From Acidobacteriaceae bacterium (lineage in GTDB: Bacteria; Acidobacteriota; Terriglobia; Terriglobales; Acidobacteriaceae), in contig JAOAPC010000011.1 in the NCBI GenBank assembly GCA_025462735.1, positions 1 through 64,000 of the forward strand: 64,000 nucleotides of DNA, read 5' to 3'. The notes under the pieces are model-generated. The model did not search any database. It had not been told where the DNA came from and saw only the letters and a program-made list of their open reading frames with translations. Of this stretch, positions 42,316 to 52,761 are shown piece after piece. The translations under genes were made by a program, and so were the position numbers. How positions within the stretch are numbered: the stretch's first letter is position 1; every line of letters begins with the position of its first letter.

Positions 42316-43326
42316 TTATGATCTGGGCGGAAGAATTTCCTTGGCGAGGGCGCAGTACAATTCTACGGCCTCATGCAGCTGTTTTTTTTCCACATACTCG
42401 CCTTCGGTGTGCGCCACATGGATCGATCCCGGTCCGACTAGCAGAGGCTGTCCCCAATTGCTCAGGGCGGGAATATCAGTGGTGAATGCGGCGACCATGG
42501 TCGGCAGATTTTCAAACGTGCGCAGGCGCACGAAAGGGATTTCCAGGGTGAATTCGACTTTGGCCAGATCGCCAACTGTCTGCGTGATTTCGCGGCGGAG
42601 GTTCTCCGATGGCCCGATTAAGCGGTAAAGCAGAAGCGCCCGGGCTTTGTCCGAAATTACGTTTGGCGCGCGGCCGCCTTCGATCGTGCCGATGTTCATG
42701 GTGCACGGACCAACCTCCGGGTCAGAGGGAAGGTTCATCGCCAGCAGCCGGTGCAAGGCCTCGACCAGCTTGTCAATGGCAGACTCGCCCAGCTCCGGAT
42801 ACGCCGAATGCGCCATGCGCCCGCTCGCGGTGAGTTCGACGCGCAAGGCACCTTTCGAAGCGATCGCGACTTTGTTCTCGGTTGGCTCGCCGTTGATGAG
42901 AAACTTGCACGCGTTAGCTTGCTGATTGGCGAACTTCGCGCCCACGCTGTCGCGCTCTTCTCCTACGAGAAACAGGAGACCTACGTAAATCCCTTCTCCA
43001 CGCAGACGCTCTGCCGCTGCGATCTGTGCAGCAATGATTCCTTTCGCGTCGCATGATCCGCGGCCATAAATGCGCTGGTCATCTTCGGAAGAAGGAATGA
43101 ACGGAGGTACCACGTCGATGTGCGTGGAAAAAACGATGGCTGGACTCGGCTGCTGCGGCGCAGTGGCATAGACATTGGCGCGCTCGCCTTCAGCCACCAT
43201 CCGCTGGACGTTGTAACCGAGCCGGCGGAGCTCGTGCGCGAGAAAGTGCCCGACCGGACCCTCGTTACCGGAGATGGACTCAAGATCAACAAGCTGGCGC
43301 GTGAGAGAGACAATGTCGACGTTCAT
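42316..43326 (-). CDS. M20-family metallopeptidase (ArgE/DapE type)
   Basis: This 336-residue protein matches the M20 family: 'LVDLESISGNEGPVGHFLAHEL', 'IVFSTHIDVVPPF' with the first metal His and catalytic Asp, 'IYGRGSCDAKGIIAAQIAAAERL' with the bridging Asp, 'LLFLVGEERDSVGAKFA' with the Glu-Glu pair, and a closing 'GPGSIHVAHTEGEYVEKKQL' with the last His. A short dimerisation lid lies in the middle. Family enzymes deacylate acetylornithine, succinyl-diaminopimelate or related N-acyl amino acids. The exact substrate is open. Confidence 0.92.
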   Translation of the reverse strand: MNVDIVSLTRQLVDLESISGNEGPVGHFLAHELRRLGYNVQRMVAEGERANVYATAPQQPSPAIVFSTHIDVVPPFIPSSEDDQRIYGRGSCDAKGIIAAQIAAAERLRGEGIYVGLLFLVGEERDSVGAKFANQQANACKFLINGEPTENKVAIASKGALRVELTASGRMAHSAYPELGESAIDKLVEALHRLLAMNLPSDPEVGPCTMNIGTIEGGRAPNVISDKARALLLYRLIGPSENLRREITQTVGDLAKVEFTLEIPFVRLRTFENLPTMVAAFTTDIPALSNWGQPLLVGPGSIHVAHTEGEYVEKKQLHEAVELYCALAKEILPPRS

Positions 43327-43453
43327 GCGGTTGGAAAAGCATAAACCACGCCGCTCGGGACGGCGAACTCAGGTTTCGAATTCGCACTATCACCTTTGGA
43401 GCCGGGGCGTGTCGCCCGCCCGTTCCACGATCCGTTCAGGTTAAGCTATTGCA

Positions 43454-44122
43454 GTGGAAGCGTCGGAATCGAAACCCACTGCAATTCGTTCTCTCATGCT
43501 CGATGGCCCCGCCGGGCACCTCGAGGCGCTGCTCAATTCAGGCGCGGAGAATGCCACGCATGCTGCCCTGGTTTGCCACCCGCATCCGATGTTTGGCGGG
43601 ACTATGCATAACAAGGTTCTCTTTCATGCCATGAAGGCACTGAACAGCTTTGGTTTTCCAGTACTGCGCTTCAATTTTCGCGGCACCGGGTTGAGCCACG
43701 GAGAACACGATTACGGTCGTGGTGAAACCGAGGACGTCCGCGCCGCACTTGACTGGCTCGACCACGAATTTCATCTTCCCTTGATCTTCGCGGGATTTTC
43801 CTTCGGTGCGGCTATTGGTTTGGGCGCGGCCTGCGCTGATGATCGCGTGAAAGCGCTGATCGGACTGGGGACTCCGGTTACGCCGGTTGATGACCGCAGT
43901 TATGACTTGGGTTTCTTGCGCTCATGCACCAAGCCAAAACTTTTCGTCAGTGGCAGCCGCGACCAGTTCGGCCCGCGTGCAAAGTTGGAATCGTTTGTCG
44001 ACTCTTTGCCGGAGCCGAAAAAGTTGGTCATCATCGAGAGCGCAGATCATTTCTTTGAAGGCCGGTTACGCGAAATGCGGGAGGCCATCGAAGCGTGGAT
44101 TAGGGAGACTGCTGTGAAGTGA
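43454..44122 (+). CDS. Alpha/beta hydrolase (dienelactone-hydrolase-like)
   Basis: This 222-residue protein uses a GTG start. It has 'THAALVCHPHPMFGGTMHNKV' (oxyanion region), 'VLRFNFRGTGLSHG', the nucleophile elbow 'GFSFGAAIG' (Ser near 117), Asp in 'SGSRDQFGP' and His in 'ESADHFF'. These complete the Ser-Asp-His triad of a small cytosolic esterase. Similar proteins are widespread and unassigned. It is followed by a repeat-rich spacer. Confidence 0.9.
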   Translation: MEASESKPTAIRSLMLDGPAGHLEALLNSGAENATHAALVCHPHPMFGGTMHNKVLFHAMKALNSFGFPVLRFNFRGTGLSHGEHDYGRGETEDVRAALDWLDHEFHLPLIFAGFSFGAAIGLGAACADDRVKALIGLGTPVTPVDDRSYDLGFLRSCTKPKLFVSGSRDQFGPRAKLESFVDSLPEPKKLVIIESADHFFEGRLREMREAIEAWIRETAVK

Positions 44123-44474
44123 AATCGGTTTAGATTACGCAATCGGGAAGAGCACGGCTTCAGCCGTGCCGATAAGTCTTATGTTGATGGGCTTAAGTCC
44201 CTGAGGTTTTGCAGGTTTCCCTCAGCGGCTAAAGCCGGGATTTATGCTGCCAGAATTGGCACGACTAAAGTCGTGCCCTTCCCGGTCGGCACCAGTGAGC
44301 GGGGCCCTGCATCTCGAGTCCCGTTAGAGACGGCTGAGTTCCAGCCGTGCCTACGGCACTCACATTTGTGCTCCGCACGAAGCGACACCGAAGTGGCGGC
44401 CTATTGGCAGACCTCCCTTCGGGACGACCGGACCTCAGTTAGCATGCACCTCCGGGACGGAAACTTAAGCTGGT
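44123..44474. other. Palindrome-rich spacer
   Basis: These 352 bases contain no gene that I can support. They hold the composite palindrome at 44144-44284 and a further GACGGCTGAGTTCCAGCCGTGCC-like dyad near 44326-44352. The ribosome site of the next gene is weak. Confidence 0.55.
44144..44284. repeat. Composite multi-arm palindrome, copy 2
   Basis: The outer stem CGGGAAG/CTTCCCG encloses GCACGGCTTCAGCCGTGC (44152-44169), GGGCTTAAGTCCC (near 44189-44201), a CGGCTAAAGCCG dyad (near 44225-44236) and GGCACGACTAAAGTCGTGCC (44258-44277). ATAAGTCTTA near the first arm mirrors GTAAGTCTTA in copy 1. Confidence 0.8.
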
Positions 44475-45803
44475 ATGAAAGAAATTGCACGCCACATCTT
44501 CGACCACGCAATGCGCGAATCCAGCATCAGTCGGGCGTTTTCGCGGCACTTGCATTGCGACCGCGGAGTCCTGCGGATTCGCGAAGACCTCTACGATTTG
44601 AACTCCCACAGCCGTTGCTTCGTGATTTCGCTCGGCAAGGCGGCCCATTCCATGCTCACCGCACTGCACGAGCAGACAGGCGAACGCTTCGAAGGGATTG
44701 TCGCCAGTTCCGTTGCGCCCGAGTTTCAGGTGCGCGGTTTTCGTTATTTCCACGGCGGACATCCGCTGCCCAATGAAGAATCGATTCGTGCTGCTGATGC
44801 AATGCTGAAATCACTGAACGCGCAGAACCAAGCGTCGCTGGTAATTTATTTAATTAGCGGGGGTGGCTCGGCGATTGTTGAAAAGCCGATTGACGATGAG
44901 ATTTCCCTCGCTGATTTGATCGAAACTTATCGCCTGCTGGTCCACTCCGGCGCGTCGATCAGCGAGATTAATACAATTCGCAAACATCTCTCTGCGGTAA
45001 AAGGCGGACGCCTGGCCCAGGCAGCGTATCCGGCGCGGCAGGTTTCCGTTCTCGTTTCGGATGTTCCAGACGGTACCCCCGATGCACTTGCCTCCGGGCC
45101 AACTATGCCGGATTCGACCACGCTAGAAGATAGTTATGCAATCGCCACCAAACATCGGTTCCCCCCACCCTTTGAAAACCGCAAAGGGTGGGGCAGCCTC
45201 GTTGACCAATTCCCCGCTTCGGTACGGGAACTCTTCGAGCGCCATGCACTTGAAGAAACGCCGAAGTCCGACGATCCCGCGTTCGTTCACGCGCGCTGGT
45301 GGACGATCCTCTCGAACTCAGCTCTGCTTCAGGCGGCCGAAAGGGAAGCTAAGCAGCAGGGATTTTACGTCGAAATTGATAATTCCTGTGATGACTGGGA
45401 TTACGCGAGAGCGGCCGACTACTTATTGGGCAGGCTGAGAGAGTTGCGCCGGGAGCATGAGCGCGTGTGTCTTCTTTCTGGCGGGGAAGTCACTGTCCAC
45501 GTGGAGAATGGCGGCATGGGCGGGCGCAATCAGCAATTCGCTTTGGACTGCGCGGTCAAAATCAGCGGAGAAGACGTCTGCGTGCTCAGCGCCGGTTCTG
45601 ATGGAATCGACGGCAACAGCCCCGCTGCTGGCGCGATTGCGGACGGAACAACTCTGGAACGAGCAAAAGCCCGTGGACTCGATGTCTCAGCTCACCTCAA
45701 CGCCTTCAATGTTTATCCATTATTTGAAGCGCTGGGTGATGCCATTGTCACTGGCCCCACGGGCAATAATTTACGCGATCTCAGGATCTTGCTCGCGTAC
45801 TAG
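44475..45803 (+). CDS. Glycerate 2-kinase (MOFRL family)
   Basis: This 442-residue protein has the DUF4147 N-domain ('HSRCFVISLGKAAHSMLTAL', 'GGHPLPNEESIRAADAML', 'YLISGGGSAIVEKP', 'TIRKHLSAVKGGRLAQAAYPA', 'VLVSDVPDGTPDALASGPT') and the MOFRL C-domain ('CLLSGGEVTVHVENGGMGGRNQQFALDCAVKI', 'SAGSDGIDGNSPAAGAI'). It phosphorylates D-glycerate to 2-phosphoglycerate. Near residues 228-243 an in-frame CCCAC hairpin repeat (45157-45198) replaces what I would expect to be a short variable loop. The gene converges with the VOC gene with a four-base overlap. Confidence 0.95.
   Translation: MKEIARHIFDHAMRESSISRAFSRHLHCDRGVLRIREDLYDLNSHSRCFVISLGKAAHSMLTALHEQTGERFEGIVASSVAPEFQVRGFRYFHGGHPLPNEESIRAADAMLKSLNAQNQASLVIYLISGGGSAIVEKPIDDEISLADLIETYRLLVHSGASISEINTIRKHLSAVKGGRLAQAAYPARQVSVLVSDVPDGTPDALASGPTMPDSTTLEDSYAIATKHRFPPPFENRKGWGSLVDQFPASVRELFERHALEETPKSDDPAFVHARWWTILSNSALLQAAEREAKQQGFYVEIDNSCDDWDYARAADYLLGRLRELRREHERVCLLSGGEVTVHVENGGMGGRNQQFALDCAVKISGEDVCVLSAGSDGIDGNSPAAGAIADGTTLERAKARGLDVSAHLNAFNVYPLFEALGDAIVTGPTGNNLRDLRILLAY
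45157..45198 (+). repeat. CCCAC-hairpin repeat inside the glycerate kinase gene
   Basis: CCCCACCCTTTG (45163-45174) and CAAAGGGTGGGG (45182-45193) form a perfect 12-base stem with an AAAACCG loop, flanked by GGTT and GCA like the intergenic copies. It is read in frame as 'RFPPPFENRKGWGSL'. Confidence 0.85.
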
Positions 45804-46318
45804 GCGGTCTTTTTGGCAGCCGTCGACGACGGCATCTTTGCTTTTGCCTTGGCCTTTGCCATAGCTTCATCTTGTCCGCGCTGCATCTCCTCGGGCGACA
45901 TATCCTTTATGTGCGCCGCAATCGACCACATGTGTCCATATGGATCGATCACAACTCCGTAGCGGTCGCCCCAGAACTGGTCCATCATAGGCATCTTCAC
46001 CTGAGCGCCGGCTGAGACGGCGCGATTGAATGCGGCGTCCGGATTCTCGGTGTAAATGTGAATGGTCACCGCGCTTCCATTGCGCCCAAGAGGCGAGAGC
46101 ACCCCGTATTCCGGCATTTCGTCATTCAGCATCAACATGGAATCGCCTATGCGCAAAGAAGCATGCATCACTCTTCCGTCCGGCATATTAGCCACGTGCA
46201 ACACCTCCGCGCCGAGCGCCTTTTTGTAGAACTCGAGGGCTTCGGCGGCGTTACGGACTGTGAGGTGTGGGGTTAGGGTATGAAATCCGGTGGGAATAGC
46301 TTGAACCTTTCCAGCCAT
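45800..46318 (-). CDS. VOC-family (glyoxalase/PhnB-like) protein
   Basis: This 172-residue protein starts at ATG 46318, preceded by GGAGG. It holds one VOC fold: 'TLTPHLTVRNAAEALEFYKKALGAEVLHVANMPDGRVMHASLRIGDSMLMLNDEM' pattern and 'VTIHIYTENPDAAFNRAVSAGAQVKMPMMDQFWGDRYGVVIDPYGHMWSIAAH'. The metal ligands His and Glu are only partly conserved, as in PhnB-like members. The tail is Lys/Ala-rich (AMAKAKAKAKMPSS). A hairpin overlaps the ribosome site (46329-46353). Activity unknown. Confidence 0.9.
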   Translation of the reverse strand: MAGKVQAIPTGFHTLTPHLTVRNAAEALEFYKKALGAEVLHVANMPDGRVMHASLRIGDSMLMLNDEMPEYGVLSPLGRNGSAVTIHIYTENPDAAFNRAVSAGAQVKMPMMDQFWGDRYGVVIDPYGHMWSIAAHIKDMSPEEMQRGQDEAMAKAKAKAKMPSSTAAKKTA

Positions 46319-46328
46319 AAAAACCTCC

Positions 46329-46353
46329 TCGGCGGATGACTTTAGTCCGCCGA
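46329..46353. repeat. Hairpin overlapping the VOC gene ribosome site
   Basis: TCGGCGGA and TCCGCCGA pair perfectly around TGACTTTAG (read on the plus strand). The minus-strand GAGGAGG (46330-46324) begins inside the stem. The loop CTAAAG-TC resembles those of the composite palindromes at 44144-44284. Confidence 0.6.
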
Positions 46354-46366
46354 ACATTAAAATGTG

Positions 46367-47263
46367 TCAAAAAATTTTGGTGATTCCTTCGGGCAGAACC
46401 AGCACGCGGTCTTTGATTCCCGCCCGCTGCGCCTCTTGCTCGAGCAATTGCAGCGGCTCATCCATCGGCTCGTGCGAAAGGCGGAAAGTGCCGTAATGCA
46501 TGGGGACCATCCAGCGCGAATTCAGATCCAGAAACGCGCGGGTAGCGTCGCCAGGGCTGGTGTGAACGTTGCGAAATTGTGGTGGATTGTAAGCTCCTAT
46601 CGGCAGCAGGGCGACCTGTGGCGACAGCCGCATGCCGATTTCACGGAATCCAGGAAAATACGCGGTATCACCAGCGTGATAGACGGAATGCTTTCCGTCA
46701 CGCATCACGTATCCGCCATAGCCGCGGTGGGCATCGCGCAGAATGCGTGCTCCCCAGTGCCGTGAAGGCACGTGGGTGATGGTTACGTCGCGGTGTCGAT
46801 AGCTGTTCCACCAGTTCAATTCCACCACATCGCGAAATCCTAGGTCGGACACCAGATCAAAGACATGCTCCGGTACCACTATGGTGGGCGCAGAACCGCG
46901 CCATTGTTTCGTGTGGTGCACCAGAGATCGCAAAGAAGGACGGTGCAAGTGATCGAAGTGTGCGTGCGTGATCAGAACGAGATCAATGGGAGGCAGATCA
47001 CGAACCTTCACCCCAGGCTGGCGCAGTCTTTTCAACACAAAAAGCCAGCGCGCGAAGTTCGGATCGACGACAATGTTCTCACCACCTACCTGGAGAAAGA
47101 AACTGGCGTGCCCGATAAAAGTCACGCCCATTTGGGTGTCGGGCACCAGAACCGGCTTGTGGGATTCGCCAATTCTGGGGGTCACAGCCGAATGGCGTAT
47201 GAGCTGCCCAAACTGCCGGGCGCGCTTGCGCATTGCCGGACTCTTGAGCGCTTGTCTCAACAT
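46367..47263 (-). CDS. MBL-fold metallohydrolase (NAPE-PLD/UlaG-like)
   Basis: This 298-residue protein has the metallo-beta-lactamase motifs: 'VTFIGHASFFLQVGGENIVVDPNF', 'LVLITHAHFDHLHRPSL' (HxHxDH), 'ITHVPSRHWG', 'YHAGDTAYFPGFREI' and 'WMVPMHYGTFRL'. The overall length and 'ASFFLQVGG' start resemble NAPE-hydrolysing phospholipase D and UlaG lactonase groups. A zinc-dependent hydrolase is certain by family; the substrate is not. A spacer hairpin lies between it and the divergent dehydrogenase. Confidence 0.92.
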   Translation of the reverse strand: MLRQALKSPAMRKRARQFGQLIRHSAVTPRIGESHKPVLVPDTQMGVTFIGHASFFLQVGGENIVVDPNFARWLFVLKRLRQPGVKVRDLPPIDLVLITHAHFDHLHRPSLRSLVHHTKQWRGSAPTIVVPEHVFDLVSDLGFRDVVELNWWNSYRHRDVTITHVPSRHWGARILRDAHRGYGGYVMRDGKHSVYHAGDTAYFPGFREIGMRLSPQVALLPIGAYNPPQFRNVHTSPGDATRAFLDLNSRWMVPMHYGTFRLSHEPMDEPLQLLEQEAQRAGIKDRVLVLPEGITKIF

Positions 47264-47269
47264 AGGGGA

Positions 47270-47341
47270 AGGTATTAGCGCTTACTGGCTCGTCGGTAGC
47301 TGGCGACCGTTGAGCCGTCAGCTAAATCTAAGCTAATACCT
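47270..47341. repeat. Imperfect hairpin in divergent spacer
   Basis: GGTATTAGCGCTTA near 47271 pairs with TAAGCTAATACC near 47330, leaving a GC bulge; inside, AGCTGGCGACC faces GAGCCGTCAGCT. It resembles the AGCT-rich spacers in the atp operon. Confidence 0.55.
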
Positions 47342-47448
47342 GCATTCTACCAATCTCTTAGATTCCCTTGACCGCTTTCGGCGCGTCATTTCTAATTCTC
47401 CTGTTCTTTTCTTTCTCTAGAGGTTTTCCTCACAAGTCAGGAGCTCTC

Positions 47449-48327
47449 ATGCGTGTTGCATTTTTAGGATTGGGAATCATGGGCCACGCGATGGCCACGA
47501 ATCTTGTCAAGGCTGGACACGAAGTCGCGGTGTGGAATCGCACGCCGAAGCAAGTCGAAGGCGCGCGTGCGGCAGCTTCTCCTGCGGAAGCGGCGCAAGG
47601 AGCGGAAGTCGTATGGCTTTGCGTCTCGGATACGGCTGCCGTCGAAAGCGTGCTGTTCGGAACGAACGGGGTTGAGCCTTCGCTCACTGAGGGCATGGTC
47701 ATCAGCGATTCCAGCACCATCTCGCCGACCGCCACTCTCAAATTTGCTGAGCGCGTCCGGCGAAAAGGCGTTGAGTACGTCGATTCACCGATGACAGGCT
47801 CAAAAGCTGGCGCCGAGAGCGGCACGCTGCTTTTCATTGTCGGCGGTGATGAGCAGGCGGTCGAAAAATTGAAGCCGCTTTACGCCGCGATGGGCAAGAA
47901 AATCTTTCGCATGGGCGAGACCGGCAAAGGACAATCCGCCAAGCTGGTGATGAATCTTCAAATTGCGCTGATCTACGAAGGCTTTGCCGAAGCGCTTACG
48001 CTCGCGGCGAAACTAGGTGTGGATGCGAAGAACCTGGTGCATCTGATCAATGCGTCAATGGTCAAATCAGGCGTCGTCGAATACAAAGCCCCGTTTGTCC
48101 TGCGCCGCGATTTCTCTCCTAATTTTCCGCTGCGCCTTATGCGCAAGGATATCCGCTTGGCGCTTGAGGCTGCCAAAGAGGCGCGGGTAAAACTTCCCGG
48201 ATTAGAGACGGTCGAGGAAGTTTACGACGTGGCGATCGAAGAAGGCCACGCCGATCTCGATTACGCTGCCACGCTTCTGCTGCTTGAAAAATGGGCAGGA
48301 GTCGAAGTCAAGGGGGAAGCGGCCTGA
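47449..48327 (+). CDS. Beta-hydroxyacid dehydrogenase (tartronate-semialdehyde reductase type)
   Basis: This 292-residue protein starts at ATG 47449 (CAGGAG upstream). It has the Rossmann start '[31 protein letters not shown]', the substrate motif '[27 protein letters not shown]' and the catalytic Lys in '[25 protein letters not shown]'. The family includes GlxR (2-hydroxy-3-oxopropionate reductase), 3-hydroxyisobutyrate dehydrogenase and gamma-hydroxybutyrate dehydrogenase. The glycerate kinase nearby favours GlxR, by context only. The glpK gene starts seven bases later. Confidence 0.92.
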   Translation: MRVAFLGLGIMGHAMATNLVKAGHEVAVWNRTPKQVEGARAAASPAEAAQGAEVVWLCVSDTAAVESVLFGTNGVEPSLTEGMVISDSSTISPTATLKFAERVRRKGVEYVDSPMTGSKAGAESGTLLFIVGGDEQAVEKLKPLYAAMGKKIFRMGETGKGQSAKLVMNLQIALIYEGFAEALTLAAKLGVDAKNLVHLINASMVKSGVVEYKAPFVLRRDFSPNFPLRLMRKDIRLALEAAKEARVKLPGLETVEEVYDVAIEEGHADLDYAATLLLLEKWAGVEVKGEAA

Positions 48328-48334
48328 AAGTTTA

Positions 48335-49834
<1,500 letters not shown>

Positions 49835-49854
49835 GCTGACCGGGGAGGTCGTCG

Positions 49855-50586
49855 ATGCATGGACCCTTTATGGGTGAGTTCATGGGAACGCTGGTGTTGA
49901 TTCTTCTAGGGGACGGTGTTGTTGCGAATGTCCTGCTGAAAAAATCCAAAGGCGAGAACTCCGGCTGGATCGTAATTGCCACCGCATGGGGCATGGCTGT
50001 AGTCGCCGGCATTTGTACGGCGGTAGCATGCGGCAGCCCCGCGGCGCATATCAATCCGGCGGTGACTCTGGCGTCGGCATTGTTGTCTGGAAATTGGTCC
50101 AGTGTCGGCCCGTTCTGGGCGGCTCAGTTCTTGGGCGCGTTCGTGGGCGCAACCCTGGTCTGGCTCGTATACCTGCCACACTGGAGAGAGACGCCGGATA
50201 AAGCGGCGAAGCTCGCGGTATTTTGCAACACTCCGGCAATTCGGAATTTTCCCGCGAACTTGCTGAGCGAAATCATTGCGACAATTTGCCTGGTCGTCGT
50301 CGGCTTCAGCTTCGGAAGCAAATCGCTGGCGCCCACAGGCCTCGCTCCCGGATTCAGCCCATGGTTTTGGGGAGTGCTGGTCTGGGGGATCGGTTTGAGT
50401 CTGGGAGGCCCGACCGGCTATGCAATCAATCCGGCGCGAGACTTTGGTCCGCGCATCGCGCACGCCATCCTTCCTATTAGCGCGAAGGGCGGCTCGGATT
50501 GGCGATACGCGCCCATACCGATCATCGGTCCATTGATTGGCGGGGTGATTGGCGCGGTGATCATCAAGACGATGGGAATAATTTGA
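49855..50586 (+). CDS. glpF: Glycerol uptake facilitator (aquaglyceroporin, MIP family)
   Basis: This 243-residue protein has six membrane segments and both NPA motifs: 'HINPAVT' (67-69) and 'AINPARD' (192-194). The Asp after the second NPAR is the residue that marks glycerol facilitators over water-only channels. It starts 20 bases after glpK, behind GGGGAGG. It passes glycerol through the inner membrane for trapping by GlpK. Confidence 0.96.
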   Translation: MHGPFMGEFMGTLVLILLGDGVVANVLLKKSKGENSGWIVIATAWGMAVVAGICTAVACGSPAAHINPAVTLASALLSGNWSSVGPFWAAQFLGAFVGATLVWLVYLPHWRETPDKAAKLAVFCNTPAIRNFPANLLSEIIATICLVVVGFSFGSKSLAPTGLAPGFSPWFWGVLVWGIGLSLGGPTGYAINPARDFGPRIAHAILPISAKGGSDWRYAPIPIIGPLIGGVIGAVIIKTMGII

Positions 50587-50679
50587 GCTTTTTTAATTTT
50601 GCCCAGCTTATGTTGACCCAGCCGCTTCCGAGTTTCCTAATGCCTACGAATTTCCTAAGCCGTTTCCGAGTTTTTGAAT

Positions 50680-52245
50680 ATGCAGCGGGCTGAGATGTGG
50701 CGTCGCTTTCGCGCGCACCAGAAGCCCTGGGACATTATTGTCGTCGGCGGCGGAGCCACAGGTGTCGGCGTCGCGATCGATGCAGCCAGCCGCGGCTACG
50801 ACGTTCTGCTGCTCGAGCAGAGTGACTTCGGCAAAGGCACATCGAGCCGAAGCACCAAGCTGGCGCACGGTGGCGTGCGATATCTGGAGCAGGGCAACAT
50901 CGGGCTGGTCATGGAAGCGCTCAAGGAGCGCGGCCTGCTTCTGCAAAATGCGCCTCACATTGTGCACGACCTGGCTTTCGTCGTCCCCAATTACGACTGG
51001 TGGGAAGCGCCCTTCTACGGATTAGGTCTCAAGCTCTACGAATTTCTCGCGGGAAAATATGGCTTTGGTAAGTCCCGTCTGCTGTCGCGCGAGGAGACGC
51101 TTCAACGCCTGCCCACGCTCAAAACCGACGGCCTGCGCGGTGGCGCAATTTATTACGACGGGCAATTCGACGACGCGCGCCTGCTGATTCACATGGTATT
51201 CACGGCGTTTGAGCAGGGTGCGACGCTGCTGAATTACGTTGAGGTCACAGGCTTCAGCAAAGACAGCCAGGATTTCGTAAATGGAGTTGTGGCGCGGGAC
51301 GCCGAGACTGGCGAAGAACTGCGCGCATCTGCGAAGGTTGTGATCAACGCCACCGGCGCATTCAGTGACCGCCTGCGGCAAAAGGCCCAGCCCTCGGCCG
51401 CTCCGATGATCAAGCCCAGCCAGGGCATTCATCTGGTGTTTGGCCCGGAGTTCCTGCAAGCCGAGAGCGCCGTCCTGGTGCCGCATACCAGCGACGGGCG
51501 CGTGCTGTTTGCCATTCCGTGGCACGGCCACACTCTGGTGGGAACCACCGATACTCCGGTCGAGAGCGCAGAACTGGAGCCGGTTGCCATGCAGCAGGAG
51601 ATCGACTTCGTTCTCGCGACCGCAGGGCAATATCTTGAGAAGCCTCCCAGTCGTGAGGACGTGCTGAGCGTGTTTGCCGGAATCCGGCCGCTGGTGCGCA
51701 GTTCGGGCTCGATCGCCACCGCAGCGTTATCGCGCGATCATGTGATTCACATTGATACCTCCGGGCTGATGACCATTACAGGAGGGAAGTGGACCACCTA
51801 TCGTCACATGGCGGAAGACTGCGTGGACCAGGCCGCGACGCTGGGCCAATTGCCGGATGCACCCTGCGTCACCCAACACTTGAAGATTCACGGCTTCCAC
51901 GATGATGCCAAGCAGCTTGGCGATTTGGCGGTTTACGGCAGCGATGCGGCTGAAATCCGGAAAATTGTGCGGAGCGATCCCAAGCTGGGCCGGAGACTGC
52001 ATCCGGCACTGCCGTATGTGCAGGCCGAAGTGATCTGGGCGGTGCGGCACGAAATGGCACGCACCATCGAAGACGTTCTGGCCCGGCGTACACGGGTGCT
52101 GTTCTTGAATGCGCGAGCCGCACTGGAGATGGCGCCGACGGTTGCGGAGTTAATGGCGGTTGAGTTGGGGTGGGATGCGGGTGAGAAGGCAGGACAACTG
52201 GCGGAGTTTCGTGAAATTGCTAAGAATTACCTAATTGCGCCGTGA
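50680..52245 (+). CDS. glpD: Glycerol-3-phosphate dehydrogenase, FAD-dependent
   Basis: This 521-residue protein starts at ATG 50680 (a TTG lies two codons earlier). It has the FAD dinucleotide site 'WDIIVVGGGATGVGVAIDAASRGYDVLLLEQSDFGKGTSSRSTKLAHGGVRYL' pattern, 'VINATGAFSDRLR', 'ILVPHTSDGRVLFAIPWHGHTLVGTTDTP' style and 'TITGGKWTTYRHMAEDCVD'. It oxidises glycerol 3-phosphate to dihydroxyacetone phosphate and feeds electrons to quinone at the membrane. The 93-base spacer before it has three imperfect direct repeats of TTTCCTAA/TTTCCGAG. Confidence 0.96.
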   Translation: MQRAEMWRRFRAHQKPWDIIVVGGGATGVGVAIDAASRGYDVLLLEQSDFGKGTSSRSTKLAHGGVRYLEQGNIGLVMEALKERGLLLQNAPHIVHDLAFVVPNYDWWEAPFYGLGLKLYEFLAGKYGFGKSRLLSREETLQRLPTLKTDGLRGGAIYYDGQFDDARLLIHMVFTAFEQGATLLNYVEVTGFSKDSQDFVNGVVARDAETGEELRASAKVVINATGAFSDRLRQKAQPSAAPMIKPSQGIHLVFGPEFLQAESAVLVPHTSDGRVLFAIPWHGHTLVGTTDTPVESAELEPVAMQQEIDFVLATAGQYLEKPPSREDVLSVFAGIRPLVRSSGSIATAALSRDHVIHIDTSGLMTITGGKWTTYRHMAEDCVDQAATLGQLPDAPCVTQHLKIHGFHDDAKQLGDLAVYGSDAAEIRKIVRSDPKLGRRLHPALPYVQAEVIWAVRHEMARTIEDVLARRTRVLFLNARAALEMAPTVAELMAVELGWDAGEKAGQLAEFREIAKNYLIAP

Positions 52246-52305
52246 GTTATGTTCGCATTAAGCTGGCTGAGAAGCGGCGGGACTTGCCCTAATTTGCCCC
52301 ATGAG

Positions 52306-52710
52306 TCACAATCTGGTCGGCGGGGGAGTGGAATCTGGGTTGCTCAAGGGAACTCCCCGAAATGCTCGACGTTGATTTCGCTCCTCATGAGAGACGTATC
52401 CCTTCTGAAGTCCGTCTAGTTTTTTATCCACGCCACATCCTACGCAATACCCGTGTTGATCCTTAGGCGGCTGGTCGATTTCGAACAACGGAATATGTGA
52501 TTGTGGACAGTAGGCGTACCAGATCTCAATATTTCTCGACATGATTGCATTCCTAACCCATTCTGAGACGGTCTGATTGTTAGCTTTGGCGGCCGACTCG
52601 ATTGTCTTCAAGTCATTTGGGGTGAAGCGCACTGGCACAATTCTTGCTTTGGCCTCTCCCTTCGGAAGTTTTGGTCTACCGACTTTCCTAGTTTTCTTCT
52701 GCTTCGTCAG
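52306..52710 (-). CDS. Ribbon-helix-helix-like protein with Cys-rich tail (possible CTG start)
   Basis: The frame has a GTG at 52638 ('MPVRFTPNDLKTIESAAKANNQTVSEWVRNAI'), but strongly protein-like basic sequence ('KQKKTRKVGRPKLPKGEAKARIV') continues upstream to a CTG at 52710. That CTG lies seven bases after AGGAG. The N-terminal half is a basic arm plus an RHH/MobC-like DNA-binding unit; the C-terminal half has Cys near 78 and a later CVGC pair, which may bind zinc. With CTG the protein has 134 residues. It is divergent from the membrane protein gene and could regulate it. Confidence 0.7.
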   Translation of the reverse strand: MTKQKKTRKVGRPKLPKGEAKARIVPVRFTPNDLKTIESAAKANNQTVSEWVRNAIMSRNIEIWYAYCPQSHIPLFEIDQPPKDQHGYCVGCGVDKKLDGLQKGYVSHEERNQRRAFRGVPLSNPDSTPPPTRL

Positions 52711-52761
52711 GTGTGAACTCCTGCATGTTTGCTGCCTGACCGCGTGTTTGTGTCACTGTGA

